Positions 1 through 12,457 of a stretch of 64,000 nt of DNA are shown here, piece by piece. Location: assembly GCF_964204645.1 (NCBI RefSeq), contig NC_134025.1, forward strand, positions 29,728,001 to 29,792,000. Reading direction: 5' to 3'. The notes below the pieces were generated by a model, which was given only the letters and a program-made list of their open reading frames with translations, ran no database searches and was not told the DNA's origin. This stretch comes from Tubulanus polymorphus. Its lineage: Eukaryota > Nemertea > Palaeonemertea > Tubulaniformes > Tubulanidae. A program made the translations under genes and the position numbers. Numbering within the stretch: the first letter of the stretch is position 1; every line of letters starts with the position of its first letter.

Positions 1-173
1 TGGTTTTCGCGAACGGTTTCCAGTTAGCATTTTCCTGCTTCCGCTGAAACTGCACTTGAAAAAGCTTGCGGTTGGTATTCAAATTCGATTGTCCAGGTGA
101 CCAGTAGCCGGCCAGGGTACATTTTCACTTAGCTGGAAAAAGCTAGCTGAAACCGTTTGTGAAAACCAGCCTT
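1..173. mobile_element. Short inverted-repeat element (MITE-like) at the window edge
   Basis: The first ~35 bases (TGGTTTTCGCGAACGGTTTC...) are an imperfect inverted copy of the bases ending near 173 (...GAAACCGTTTGTGAAAACCA). The ~100 bases between them do not code. This is the layout of a non-autonomous DNA transposon. It begins at base 1, so it may continue to the left of the window and the target-site duplication cannot be judged. Confidence 0.55.
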
Positions 174-3098
174 TAGTAGTAGATGGCACAAATGAAATAG
201 AAAAATTGTTTAAGTGTAGAATTTGTAGTACAGTTATTCATATCTACAATTAGTTTTTAAAACACGTGTATAACAAGTTCCTTAAATCTAAAACTCACAC
301 AAAAGTGTTCTTGATTTTACACTAAACACTTTGAGCACCAATTGTTTTATAGCTTAGGAAAATTTAGATCCTATTTTCTAAACACAGTAAAATATCAAAT
401 TTCCTTCAAACATTTAGTGCAAAACTTCCATTTATCATTTCGGGTGGAACTTCGATGGATTAAAAAACAAAGATTTAAAAATCAGTAAAATCATGATTAA
501 ACGAATATCGTGTGGTGAAATAAGTGCTTTTGAATGTGATCCATTTAAAATAACGGTGAAGTATTTAATGGTATGTTACTTTTGTTACAACACCGTCAGA
601 ATTATTGGCACTTGTTCACTATTGGAAATATTCAGAACTTTCAGAGTACATGTTTAGTGCTTCGTTTTACGATATTACGCAACAACATTCAGGCTAAAAC
701 TGAACTAATAAATCAACTTGAAGTGAAAGAATCTGTTTTGTATCTTTATATAAAAGGTAGAATTTCTACTGTTCAAACAAATCTGAAATGTCACTGAAAT
801 CTGTGCCAGTTCGAAAAACAAAAATAATCCATGTACCGACTATTAAACTATTAAATCAAGTATTCTACCTTTTAGTATGGCTTTTCTAATAGATTATAAT
901 TTGTAGCAAAACAACTAACACATTCTGAGCAATACTCTGTACAATTTAACTAAATATTTATATATCTGATATTTTCTAATGACAACGAATCTTCGACAAC
1001 AATTTCTTTCTTTAATAATAAGACCATTTACTGCAATTATTCAAATACAAAAATATAATGTTAATTTCCACTTTGAGAAACGTGTACAGTGCGTATACAC
1101 TTTGTATATAGAATTATTACGATAATAACTAACAGAATTAAAAGCGGGTTTTAATATATGTGTAAAGATCATTTTAAGAGCCATCATCAAAGCCACAAAC
1201 AACAGAATTCTACGCATCACAATGCTTGTTGAAATTGTATGTTTAAATCTAATCATTTTGAACTGATTTTCAAAATAGTCTCTATTTGGCTGTAATCGTA
1301 ATGTTACAATACTCTGAATTTCAGTTTTTTGATGAGAAATTCTCATGAAATCTAACGTAATACCTATGATCATTTTCAAAACAATGAAATGGAGCTTCTA
1401 CGACCTAACTAACATTATCATCTACCTATTGGTTGAATGTACATTTAAAAAGAGATATCAACATTACATGAATTAATAACTCGATTGTCGAAGATGATTG
1501 ATGATTTTTATACGAGAGCCTGATGTGATTAATGGCAAAATCATCTATAAATATCAGTTCTATCTTTTTCAATGAACGATAAAAATCCTGTATCAAGGAT
1601 TAAAGAATCTGGAAGTTTCCTTCAGTTAGTAAACATTTCAACGATATTCTTAGATTCACTTTTATAGTCATGTTCAGGAATGAAGATGATTATATTCTCC
1701 TGAAAATGACTATCAGAATGAAGTCAAAATGTTGAATGAACAATAAGCTCAAGGAAACATTTAGGACTTTCTGAGTGTTTCATCAGTGGTTAAAATTTTC
1801 ATACTTTTCCATCCAGAGATGAAACATTTATTGATAAGAAATTTAGAAGTATTTTTTTCCGTAATTGATGCCTTTAATAGAAATGTTGCATGATGATGGT
1901 AATATCAATTATATATATATATACAATATGAATTAGAAATATAAGAATGATTATTATTATTATGGTTATTATATATTTATCCATACTGATATATGGAATA
2001 TGAAGGCTTTATATTCCTGAGGAATGGTTTGTATCATTTTTATTTATAACCGACAAGATGTTTTCATCATCATCATCCCTGCCGTTAAATATTTCATTCT
2101 TTCCGATTGATATTTCTCGTAGTATTTTTCACCTCTCCTCTCTATCCACATGACGCAATAGCTGCAACGTTCACACTACGTTCCCTAGAACTCGGTTCTA
2201 GCGTTTACACTTGCATCCGTTCTAAACTCGTCCGTTTCAATTTTTTAACAGACCATTTCTGTGAGTGTGAATATAAATTTTGCCTGTCAATCACCGTGTT
2301 GCATCTAGAGGGATCAGTGATGACAAAAAATCGTATGTGAATGCACATGTCTGGTCTCAGCCATTCTTAATCGATCTGTTCGAGATTAGAATGGACGAAC
2401 AACTGGCGATAGTGTGAACGTATAATTGGTATTTAGCAAAAAATAAGCAATAAAACTGACTAATAATATATTTGTTTGCCTTCGTCATAGAAAGTAAACC
2501 TGATTATTATAGTTTTGATTGTTCAAGTTGATCATAAATTACCAGTGTGTATTTTTTGCGCAAATTTGTTAGTACAGACACAATATAATATCAATATGGA
2601 CCTTTATCTGTGTGTGAAACTGGTATAAAAGTATTGGACTGGACAGGCATCACGACTCACTGGCATTAAATCATTCCTAGTCTTGCGTAGCTAGAATAAT
2701 AATTTTTTTTTGTACACGGATGTAAAAATACACGGGTAAAATACCTCATACATCTAATCTCACCGATTCATTCAAAATCCCTTTAAAATTGGATGTTTCG
2801 TTTTTTGAGTATCTTAACTGACTTTGTGTAAAATAAAAGTTTGTCAAAACTCATAAAAATAAAGAGATCGTTTTTTTTTCTATCTCCGCTTAAAAAAGAT
2901 ATTGCATTGCTTCGAGCTCTTCAGTAATTAGATAAATAACAGAACAGAAGTTTTCGGAATATTGTGCTTGCCCTGGATACATCGAATGCTTGCTCTCATG
3001 CTTCTGATGCCGATTATAGACACACGTATATTGAAGGCACTTGCAACTGATTAACACCTGTTTTAATGATTAATTTTTCTGATCGCAGAAATAAAATA
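174..3098. other. Gene-free AT-rich stretch
   Basis: I see no exon with convincing splice sites or a recognisable protein. Open frames here are short and rich in residues expected from AT-rich DNA. A short AT dinucleotide run lies at about 1910-1925 and ATT-rich runs lie at about 1950-1975. Confidence 0.5.
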
Positions 3099-3246
3099 CA
3101 GTGAAACTCGCTGTTTAAGTCGTCGCAATTGCGATGATCATTACGTCAACGACTTATCCAAATGATGACTTATATGATATACAAATTGGGACTCAAGAAT
3201 TGAGATGACTTCAGTAAAATGACGAAGACTTAGGCGAGTTTGACCG
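3099..3246. mobile_element. Mariner/pogo-type MITE flanked by TA
   Basis: The element starts CAGTGAAACTCGC and ends with the imperfect inverted copy GCGAGTTTGACCG. Both ends are bordered by TA (3097-3098 and 3247-3248), the target duplication typical of Tc1/mariner and pogo elements. It is 148 bp with no coding capacity, so it would need a transposase from elsewhere. The family name is inferred from the ends only. Confidence 0.6.
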
Positions 3247-3587
3247 TAATATTAGTTTTCAAACCACTTCATTCTATTTTCGCTATCAAATATTCAACCA
3301 GTTGGTATATCATTGTATAGATTAGAAGGATAATCATCAAGACAATACGATAAATTCCTATCAATCGAAAACTTCAATTCACTATCATAGAATGATATAT
3401 TGACCTTTCAATTATCGATTCTAATATTATAATTATATCGAACCTAATCGTAATCATATAAAAATATCATCATTAATATTATATATACATATACATCAAA
3501 GTAAAATATAGGGCTTAAAACATTAACGATGCCATAAAATAAATTATACAGTGATCTGATCATAATTTTCTAAAGGTATTTTGACAT

Positions 3588-3919
3588 CCACGATGACGCT
3601 ATGGGGAAACTACTGTGGCAATCAAGGATTCCATTTCTAGCAAATGAGTATCCACCAAGAAGAACGCCAACTACTGTGGTTATCCAGGATTTAAGTTTCT
3701 TCAAAATTTCAATTAAATTCGAATGAAAATAATCAGAAACTACAAAAAAATACCAAGCTTACAAAAGTAAACCTAATATTTCTTTGGAGGCTCATATGAT
3801 AAAATTTGTTTTTGGAAGCCGAAAAATCCAGTTTAAAATCGATAGATCAATCTACTTTGACAACTTCAGACTGGTGGGTAGTCACGCCACCTGGTGTTGC
3901 GTTTCCCCATAAAGACGTG
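3588..3919. mobile_element. Inverted-repeat element with two internal direct repeats
   Basis: The left end (CGCTATGGGGAAAC, about 3596-3609) is matched in inverted form near 3900-3917 (GTTTCCCCATAAAGACG). Inside the left half, the motif AACTACTGTGG occurs twice about 60 bases apart, each followed by a similar AT-rich block. No coding sequence is seen. A MITE of unknown family is the likeliest reading. Confidence 0.45.
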
Positions 3920-3979
3920 TGAAATAAGTGTATAGTTAATACTAGGCGGCGGGAGTGTGTGTGTTAACTAAAGCAGGGC

Positions 3980-4069
3980 AGCACACACACACACACAGAT
4001 TCTACTATACACATTCATAAGGAAATGCAAAAGGGCAAAAAATAATAATAATAATAATAATAATAATAT
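3980..4069. repeat. CA and AAT microsatellites
   Basis: A (CA)n run occupies about 3980-3998 and an (AAT)n run about 4041-4069. Both lie just beyond the stop codon of the minus-strand RhoGAP gene, in its probable 3' UTR or flank. Confidence 0.8.
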
Positions 4070-4107
4070 AATCACAAATACAATTCATATATAAATGTGG
4101 AACGTCA

Positions 4108-7100
4108 TCATTTATCGACTGATTCTTTCTCTTCTTTAACCTCCTTCTCTTCCCCCTCCCCCTCATCATCGTCGTCGCGATCCTGATTATTGCCGTTGTA
4201 CCAGTTTTCGATCATGAAATATCGCACTTCTTTCTCCGACAGTTCCGATTCTCGTTCCTCCTCGTGAATAACGTCGCTCTGCCGTCGAACCACGTTCCCC
4301 TCGTCGTTCCCCTTGTCGTTCTCATCATCATCATCGTCCTCTTCAGTTTCCATGTTTTCGATGATTCTGTGTTGGCGTCGCGTCGGGTCGGTAGCCGGCG
4401 ATTTACGGAATTTATGCAGCGCGAACATGTCGCCTCCGGTATCGAGTCTTTCGCTGCTGTGTGGCTCTAAATCGGACGACGTGGCCAAACCGGATGATCC
4501 TAAACTACCGTGCGATTGCTTTTGACGCATTAAAGTTCTCTGAAGCCATAAATCGATGTGAGGTTCTTGCGTTTGTTCGGTCGACAGGAACCAATTCGAT
4601 CGTCGTTCTAATAAAGCGAGCTGTCGTTGCCGAACCAATTCAAACCGTCCTAAACTGATCGAATTAAACATCCCTTCTTGCATTTCTTCCATTCCCGGAG
4701 AAATTGGCTGCAAAAAATCCAGAAAATAATTCATATCACATATATTCACGGTATCGATATCCACGCGTTCAAAATCCCGATTAAAAATATTTCAACTTTC
4801 CATTTACAAAAAAAAACATAGTCTTAATTCCAGGGTTCTTACAGATCGGGGATTCCAAAATTCCTTGATCAAATTATCAAGATATCCTCAGTGGGAGCTA
4901 TTCGCTTACGAACGGTTCCTCATGGCACTTGCAGCAGCAAGAACAACAAGACACCAAAGATTCAGACGCCCTGATTTTTCGAGAAAGAATTAGAATTCCC
5001 TGATTTTCCTTGATCTATAATAACCCTGTAATATCTCAACCTCCAAGGGATCATTCATTTAATGGAGAGACAGTAAGAGGGGATCTAGAATGAAGGTCAT
5101 CTTCTCTTTGACGTCTGTTTCAAATATGGGTATATAGAGGGTAACACTCCATAGTTAGTGAAAAAGTGCAAATATATGATAAAAGAATACCTCATCACTA
5201 GACATCTGCATCCGATAGAGGTGCAACAAATGAAGCTCGCGTAGGATCTACAACAAATAGCAGGAACAAAACAATAACAAGACAGTTAAACCACTACCGG
5301 TACCTGAAATCATACTAGCATTCCTCACACACCTCACAGACATGCTCCCGTCTTTACGTCAGGATCCAGTTCTACAGTTCTATAGACAAATCATCCGGAA
5401 TGAATCAACCGAGAACTATTGAACCGGATCCATATTTATGGGAAGAATGATTTATGCACAACAAAAGACACTAAAGAATATGACAACAGTTTCTTATTAT
5501 ACGACAGCCAATGATTTTACCGATGCACATCAAGACATCTCTATCTAACAGCCAGAAGCTCAGTTCCACCGTCATTACTTTAACTCGAAGATCGGTTTCA
5601 AAATGAGCTGGTAAGTGTTACGTGGAACTAAGCCCAGAGTTCAGTTTCACAAAAAGAATGGACTCCTAATATATCGATGATTCGAGATAAACTGAATAAA
5701 GCGAAACAAATCAAATCGATTTTAAGAGTTGACTTCGTTTGTGAAACTGGCCTCGCCCTGAGTTGAACATGCAGAGCAGCGGTCGGTGAATTCTAGCACA
5801 GTTCCGTAAATCTGATACCTTCGATACTTCAGGAGCCGACATCGAATTATTCTGAGATTTATTCGACAATAAACGTTGAAGCGGTTGATGTTCTTTTTTC
5901 GTCGACGGTTTTCTCGAAGCGATGCTACTCGTTTCGTCAAACGTGTTCGAACGGCGGCGACTTTCGTGGAATTCTTCTTCGGATATCGCTGAAAAATAAA
6001 CATCAGAATTTTCATTATCGATAACGAGATAGAAGAATCTATTTCATACTGGCATCAACTGTGGGACGTAAGTACTGAGAACACATCAGTCTCTATCAGA
6101 GTGATGTTCGAAATCTAGATAATTAAATGCAAGGCCGGATTCAGGGGTTAGTTGCACAGCCACGACTTTAGCCAATCAACACCTGAAGACCAGTCTTATA
6201 GATTGAGACCACTTTTGACTGAAGTCCCGACTGTGCAACTACATCCAGGGTGTTACTAGACAGCATTATTCTCAATGACAAACGGGGTCAATAGATTTTG
6301 AATGGCACCAAAAATTCATAGAGTGTCTTCATGAATTTTTGATGGCACACATTTGTATCCCTGATAGTGCTGAAGACTTGTTGTAAAAACAAGAGGCCGG
6401 GGTTCTGTCGTTATAGAAAATCTTGACAAAATACGTTATATCTGAAGCATTATGAGGGTTAAGCTGATATTTTTGTGTAGTTCATCATAGCTTTAAGGGC
6501 AGTAGACCGTATTCAGGACCAATACGGTCTAGATCGGTACCTCTTCACTACAAGCAGCATCATACAGAGGAAGACCGCGTTATACGAAGGGCTAGTGCGT
6601 GTATATTGAATAGAATGGTGGATAAAAGCTATTCAATTAAATATATAAGAATCAAACAAGCAATCATTGGTGAGAGGTAAGTTATACAGTCAATAGACGA
6701 CGCATGCATGATTGGTTGTTATATGTTTGTAAAGATCACGTAAGACATTCTGCAGTCGTGAATTCGTCAAGACGTATCGATGACTGTGGTTACAATGATT
6801 GATCGAAACACGGACGTGGTACATTGATGAAATACAACACACCGCCTGTGTGTCGGACGATATAGAATCTGACCATAAGAAAAAACAAGTGCGAAATGTT
6901 TCCACGAGCTAATGGTTCATTCAACGTTTCAACTAAATCCTATTAGTCATCTGGACTGTATCATCTCATAATTTCTTTATAATTTATAGTATTCCTGAAG
7001 ATGACTATTAGGATAGCCAGAACTGGAATAGTTGAATAAAATATTAGCTCAATGAAAAAGTTCGGACTTTTTTTTCTATCTTATTGTGGGATTTTATATA

Positions 7101-10100
7101 GGTAGTACAATGTGGCAGCAGCATCAGCAGCAGCAGCAGCAACAGCGGCAGCGCATCTGAGAAACTCGTGGAGAAGCGATGAATTTAGTGACGACCGCAA
7201 ACACAAAGAGATTTAGACGAGGAGGTAGAGTGATTATGCACTAAACTATAGACGAAATAGCTCACCATTTCGGACAATATGAAACCCATATTTCTTGCTC
7301 TCGATGACGAGCATGTGGGCAAACAGTCGTAATGAGTATTCACCTAACACGACACGAGAGAGAGAGACATGCGTACAACAATAACAACAACAACAACAAC
7401 AACTTCATGCTCAATAATTAATAAACACCTCACTAACACACACACACATACATATATACGTGGAGCCTGACCGGTACAGATATAACGACCACTCAAATCA
7501 TGAACAATTGTAGATAAATTTCATAGGAATATTTTACGAACCGATTTAATCAGTGGAAAATGAAGCAGAGTTTTTTAAAGGTGGTGGTTACAACTATTAA
7601 GGCTGTGTAACAATTAAATATCATAATTTCAGGAATCGAGATACTAATTGCTGTTCTACTTTAATCGAATGATATGGTGTCAACAGACTAGGATATTTTA
7701 TAGGTCATGTTTTATAGTTAATCGTCAGTAATTTGTAAATTTCAGTTGATTATTCTCAATTTATATACTATATAATATGCGATGGGCTAGTATACGTAGT
7801 TCAGATGATCTCCGATCGAAAGAAAATAAAATTTACATCCAAAACAGAAACCTGAATGTACGATTGGTTTCTACAGACAAGTCACTGTCTAGACAGGCAG
7901 ATACAAGTAGATCCACGATGACGAAGAAAAACTAAGAGAGCAGCATTTTTGAAAATCGCTAATAGAATTGGGTTGGAACATCATCACTATATACCACATA
8001 AATGTGTTTTTTCTTCAAAAGTATTTCCATGAGAGGAGTGGTCACGACGTATAAAGCTAAATAAACTACTATTAGAAAGCTGTGCTGAATTTATGTTTTC
8101 ATGTAACTATTTCGGGGCATTGCCTAGTAACATATATTTATCTATAAATCGTGTCATCTGGACACGATTTAGAAGAAAAAACCCACAATTCGGAAGTAAC
8201 TATTGTAGAAGATTTGGATGTTTCGAATCAAATGCCATGAGCCATTTTCAAACAGTGACATCAAATCTGTTGTGAAAATGGTTCATAGTATTCTAGTCGA
8301 AATGTTAAAATACTCTCTTAGTTTTACTGCATATTATCGGCTTTTCTTCAATTGAATTAGATGATCACTTGCCTATGGAAACTAACATGATTCAGAAAAT
8401 TCGTCGATTTTTTTCTGGTTGATATCAAAAGTTTATCGTATAGATTCATGCAAATTTAATCGATACATGCTTGAAATCTTTATAGGTAAAAATCCCCTAG
8501 GTTAAAGTCCCAGGGTGGCCACTTTCCACCAATTCACAAATTCCCGGAGTTGTCCCGGATTTTCCTCGTCATAACAGAAAATTATCTGAGAAAATCTGAG
8601 GAATTTCTAGGTTTAAAATGTTACAATTCATTCATTGTTTTATGAATCAATTAGTGATAAAGAAATGCAAGGTCAATGACATATCCAAATTCCTTGATTT
8701 TTCTGATCCTTGAGTTTTCCAGCTTTTCGAGGTTAGTGGCCACGGCGAGTACCTTTCAGAAATAATCCCCCAAACGATCAAATGATCCCTACAATGAGGG
8801 GGGATACCTTCCAACACGGGGGATTTTTACCGCTGATTGCACAGAATATACGCTGATTATTTCACACCGTGCGCGCGACGGATGGAATCATTGATAATAC
8901 TTACGAGGAACGACGTCAGAAGGAGGATACGTATACTCGTAACAAAACTTCTCTAACGATCGAATCGCTGTGTTCGTCGACGTCGCAAAATACTGTACAT
9001 TCTTCGGACCGAACATGTTCGTTACGCCGAAATTCTCGATCATGATCTCCATGAGTTTAGCTGCGCGGTTGACTTTGGAAGGGTCTTCGGTGCACGAGTG
9101 GAATATACTACCGGCGACGCTCTTCGCGACTGCCTCCACTCGCATCGTGTTGTACTCTGAATGATGAATCATACGAAACCAAGTCCCGAAAAGTAATGCT
9201 GCCAGATTTTGCACCGAACTCGGTAAATTCACTAGAATGCTGAAAATATCGTCGAAATATCGCGCATTATGAAACAATAATTCATTAATTCAAACAAGTT
9301 GTAGGAATGGTAATTAAACTTTTTCCAGTCCCTTGAGCTCGGGACATTAACAGCAGTTCGAGATTTCTTTTACCCCCTTCACTCACTGAGTGCTACTTAG
9401 GGAATTTTCCTCCCTAAACCTGGTCACGACATTATTAGAAGATTCAAGGTATCCATTTCCTCCAAACCTGCCGAGCGCCAGTTACGACATTATTAGCAGG
9501 TTCCCAATTAAGGGGGAGAGGCCAGAGAAGAACCAGCGACCACGAAATTCTGCTTCCACCAGGATTTCAACACATAAGATGGCAACTAAAAACTCACTTG
9601 CTAATTGTTTCTAACTGCTCAGTAGAATCAGTTATATCAAGAGTACTGAGTAATTCATCTTCTACGTCACGACCAAATATTCCACCAGGAATACGCAATA
9701 AAAATTTCTACGATGGAAAAAGAAAAACGAAACATAAAGAGTGAAATGAAAGACAATTCACGCGATACTCAAACTTCACTACAAACCAGACTTACCTTAA
9801 CAACATTAGCCAATGTATAGAAATTATACTCCGTCCAAATTATTGGTTTACCCTCTTCCATTTTCTTCATAATTTTTTTCATATCAGTCGGGTTGCCAGG
9901 GCGACGGAACAGGTCATTGGTCGACATGCCATCTCTGGCAATAATAACCAATAATTCCTAAAATTCAATAATCGCATCAAACATGTTATGATAGCGACTC
10001 CTCTGTGAGCAGTTCCGATTCGAGCAGGTGATGTTTTTCAGAGATTATTCTAGACTCAGAGATTCGACTAACCTTTAATGGCATAGGCATAGCACCTTCC

Positions 10101-10587
10101 CTGAAGGAATCACATAGTGGTACACCAAACCTTACTCTGAAACAATAATCATATAGCACGGTTTGTAGCAGTCCGTCAACAGTAGTCAATACTAATTATG
10201 TCCAATTAGGACTTCACTATTGTATCACGTATTTTATATATATCAACATTATTTTTCATAAAATAAAACTTCTGTATTAATTTTTTAAAAGCAGTCGGTC
10301 TGAAGTTAAAGTTAAGACTTCCAACACTTTTTTAAAGCCAAAAATCTATGTTTTTTTCCTGAATCCAAAGACGAGGTCCCAGCATTTTTCTAAATCAACG
10401 ATTAAGCCATGAAGTTGACTTTGATTCGAGTTTCAAGGAGTAATTCTTGAAAAATAGAGTCCCAAAGGAATCAATGGGTTGTATGAGAGACCTGTAAGGA
10501 ATATTGAAGGGATAACACGTACTTGGTCGGTGGACCTTGTTCTCGATGGTCTGAGACACATGTAAACAAACGTTGTATTACGGACAT
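4108..10587 (-). CDS. RhoGAP-domain protein, seven coding exons, 501 aa
   Basis: Predicted activator of GTP hydrolysis by Rho-family GTPases. Exons, 5' to 3' on the minus strand: 10523-10587, 10073-10136, 9796-9957, 9598-9707, 8905-9239, 5819-5988, 4108-4707. Junctions are GT-AG, phases agree and the total is 1506 bp. The start is the first ATG after an in-frame stop in the 5' sequence. The RhoGAP domain spans about residues 25-215. It opens with VRFGVPL, has the arginine-finger motif DLFRRPGN (R61), then KKFLLRIPG in place of the usual KxFLRELPEP. At residues 166-172 the sequence is MRVEAVA, where most RhoGAPs have M-x-x-x-N-L-A, so the usual Asn is Ala (residue 170). The C-terminal ~280 residues are Ser-rich, then acidic (EEDDDDDE), probably disordered. 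The motifs resemble the ARHGAP20/TAGAP group slightly, but I cannot name an orthologue. Confidence 0.85.
4831..5028. mobile_element. MITE family A, copy 1 (RhoGAP intron 6)
   Basis: Ends are CAGGGTTCTTACAGATC and its near-perfect inverted copy GATCTATAATAACCCTG. The interior has TTCCCTGAT-type blocks on both sides of a C/A-rich centre. A second copy with the same ends lies at 40879-41029 in a WARS1 intron. It is non-coding and non-autonomous. Confidence 0.65.
5631..5762. mobile_element. MITE family B, diverged copy (RhoGAP intron 6)
   Basis: The ends carry CAGTTTCACAAAAAG and, inverted, CGTTTGTGAAACTGG, the same terminal motif as the elements at 36669-36798 and 46501-46628. The interior differs from those copies, so this is a diverged or related member. 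It ends about 55 bases from the donor of the sixth RhoGAP exon. Confidence 0.45.
6135..6250. mobile_element. Short inverted-repeat element (RhoGAP intron 5)
   Basis: The left end contains TTAGTTGCACAGCCACGAC. The right end contains GTCCCGACTGTGCAACTACAT, which is its imperfect inverted copy. Length is about 116 bp with no coding capacity. It looks like a MITE; no other copy was noticed in the window. Confidence 0.5.
7115..7153 (+). repeat. CAG trinucleotide repeat in intron
   Basis: An interrupted CAG run lies in RhoGAP intron 5. On the plus strand it falls in a 17-codon open frame (ATG at 7110) that would encode mostly Gln. It has no exon signals and is read as a microsatellite. Confidence 0.7.
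7381..7450. repeat. AAC and CA microsatellites
   Basis: An (AAC)n run occupies about 7381-7402 and a short (CA)n run about 7437-7449, both in RhoGAP intron 5. Confidence 0.7.
8511..8746. mobile_element. Inverted-repeat element ending CAGGGTGGCCAC (RhoGAP intron 5)
   Basis: It starts CAGGGTGGCCACTTTCC and ends GGTTAGTGGCCACGGC, an imperfect inverted match. The interior has clustered TTCC/CTGAT-type blocks like MITE family A, suggesting a related transposon group. The CAGGGTGGCC end resembles hAT-type termini, but no clear 8-bp target duplication is visible, so the family is inferred. Confidence 0.45.
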
Positions 10588-12431
10588 ATTGCTCTCTGAC
10601 TTCTCACAACCATCGGCAGATTTATAGTCTTTTCATGCATGGTCATCGATCAGTTAATTGCATATGAAAAACCATTTCTGAAAAAGATAAAAAGTCACAA
10701 CTTTTCACTTAGGCGTATTGTTGATATTGATTAAGAGTCTATAAACAGAATTAATTCTTTATTTTCTGTCATATTTTGGACAATACATTTCAATATTTTT
10801 TTTTTTCAAAAATGAAAAAAATAATTCCGTCTTAATTTCTTATATGATTATTTCCAAAAACAAGTTTTTTCATTTTTTCTATCAAGAATTTCATTTGATA
10901 TATTTTCACTTAAAAAAATTTTTTCTGCAGTCCTTCCAAGGTTTTTATGTGGAAATTATTTTTTTGAAATCTTTATTTTCCCCATGTTCCCTCCCATCTC
11001 AAAATGCCTGCTAACTGGAATTCTTGTCTATTTCTAATTCTTTTTAAATCTTGGCTCTACCATTCTTTTCCTGAAAAAAATCCATACTCTAAGTAACCAA
11101 AAAGCCCTTCGTCAAGCACTAGCTGATACATGTAGAGAAAAAAATCCTTTTTAGGCAAACATCTATATTTACAAAATAGATGCGTTTTTTATGTTATACT
11201 ATAGGGACGCTTCAGTGGCAAATTATTGAAAACATTAGGTAGAATAATCGCCCCCTGTGTGTGTGCACCAGCTATTATTACTGTATATTTATAATTAATT
11301 CAGCTATAAGCGTTTAATGGTTTACTACTGTCATTAGAGAGACATTACAAATATACATACATTTATAACACGAAACTTATATAATTTATCACACACGCGC
11401 GCGACGCGACAACGAACATTTATTCTATCAGTTTCCGAATAGACGCAAAATTTGTGCTTATTACCGAGAGCACTTTACACAGGTCACCATCGAGTAATTC
11501 ATTTATAAATACACGTACAAAGTCGACTAATAAAATCTAAACGCAGTCGATAAAACCAAAATACTGAATCTACTACAAGGCGAATTCAGACCCAATAGGG
11601 CATGTTGGAGTTAAGATCCCCGATTGTGTAAGGTATAACCCAAAAGCTTCCCCACTGGACAATCTAACATTTACCCCTGCTATTTCAGACACACTGATGT
11701 AGCCTGAAAAGAAGATTGCAAAAGCCTGCTAGAGGATGCCTATAAAATAAACATGGGAATAAATGTAAGAACTAAAGATGAATGTAATGATATTTTTCAT
11801 CTCACATATTTTCGATACATTTTTTGAAAAGGGCACGAGCAGTGGATCAACCCGTGGATCAACCCGTATACTCCTATACTCTCAGTCTCACGTTCTCGTC
11901 TGCCCTCAATCGACGAACCTCGAGAGATATAACGCCGATATATCGATAACGATATTTCAAATAGCCTCACGCGAGCGGGAAACCAGCGATTCTAATGCAA
12001 AAAATTGATCCATATATTCATTTTATCATCTGCAGCAGTCCGATATCGTCAGTCCGGTATCACATGCGTATTCATCACTGATAAAACCTCTGCGTGATTT
12101 TATACGTACGGGCAATCTGTGATTAGAATATTTTACAATAAATAACGTTTAATGACTTCACAAATCAAGCACTTGCAGTATCGCTAGTTAAGCAGTGAAG
12201 CGGTAATCCTGAGACTATATAATCATCATTGCAGTCAGAGCTCTATTAGTTCTGACAACATCGTTTTCTAAAACTATCCTAAAATCAATAAAGCAGAAAT
12301 ATGGCAATGTACCGCACGCACTAACTACCACGGCGGTAATATTGTCCAGCACTGTTTAAGGAGCTTGCGAAGATGCTTTGTATCGACTGAGAAGATGGAA
12401 AGAGACTCGTCTTTACTCGATATGAGACAAT

Positions 12432-12457
12432 CATGGATGGATGGATGGATGGATGGA
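12432..12457. repeat. ATGG tetranucleotide repeat
   Basis: About six copies of ATGG in a row. Confidence 0.85.

Noticed and set aside
7110-7160. Poly-Gln microORF over the CAG run
   Set aside because: Seventeen codons inside an intron of the opposite-strand gene; explained by a microsatellite.
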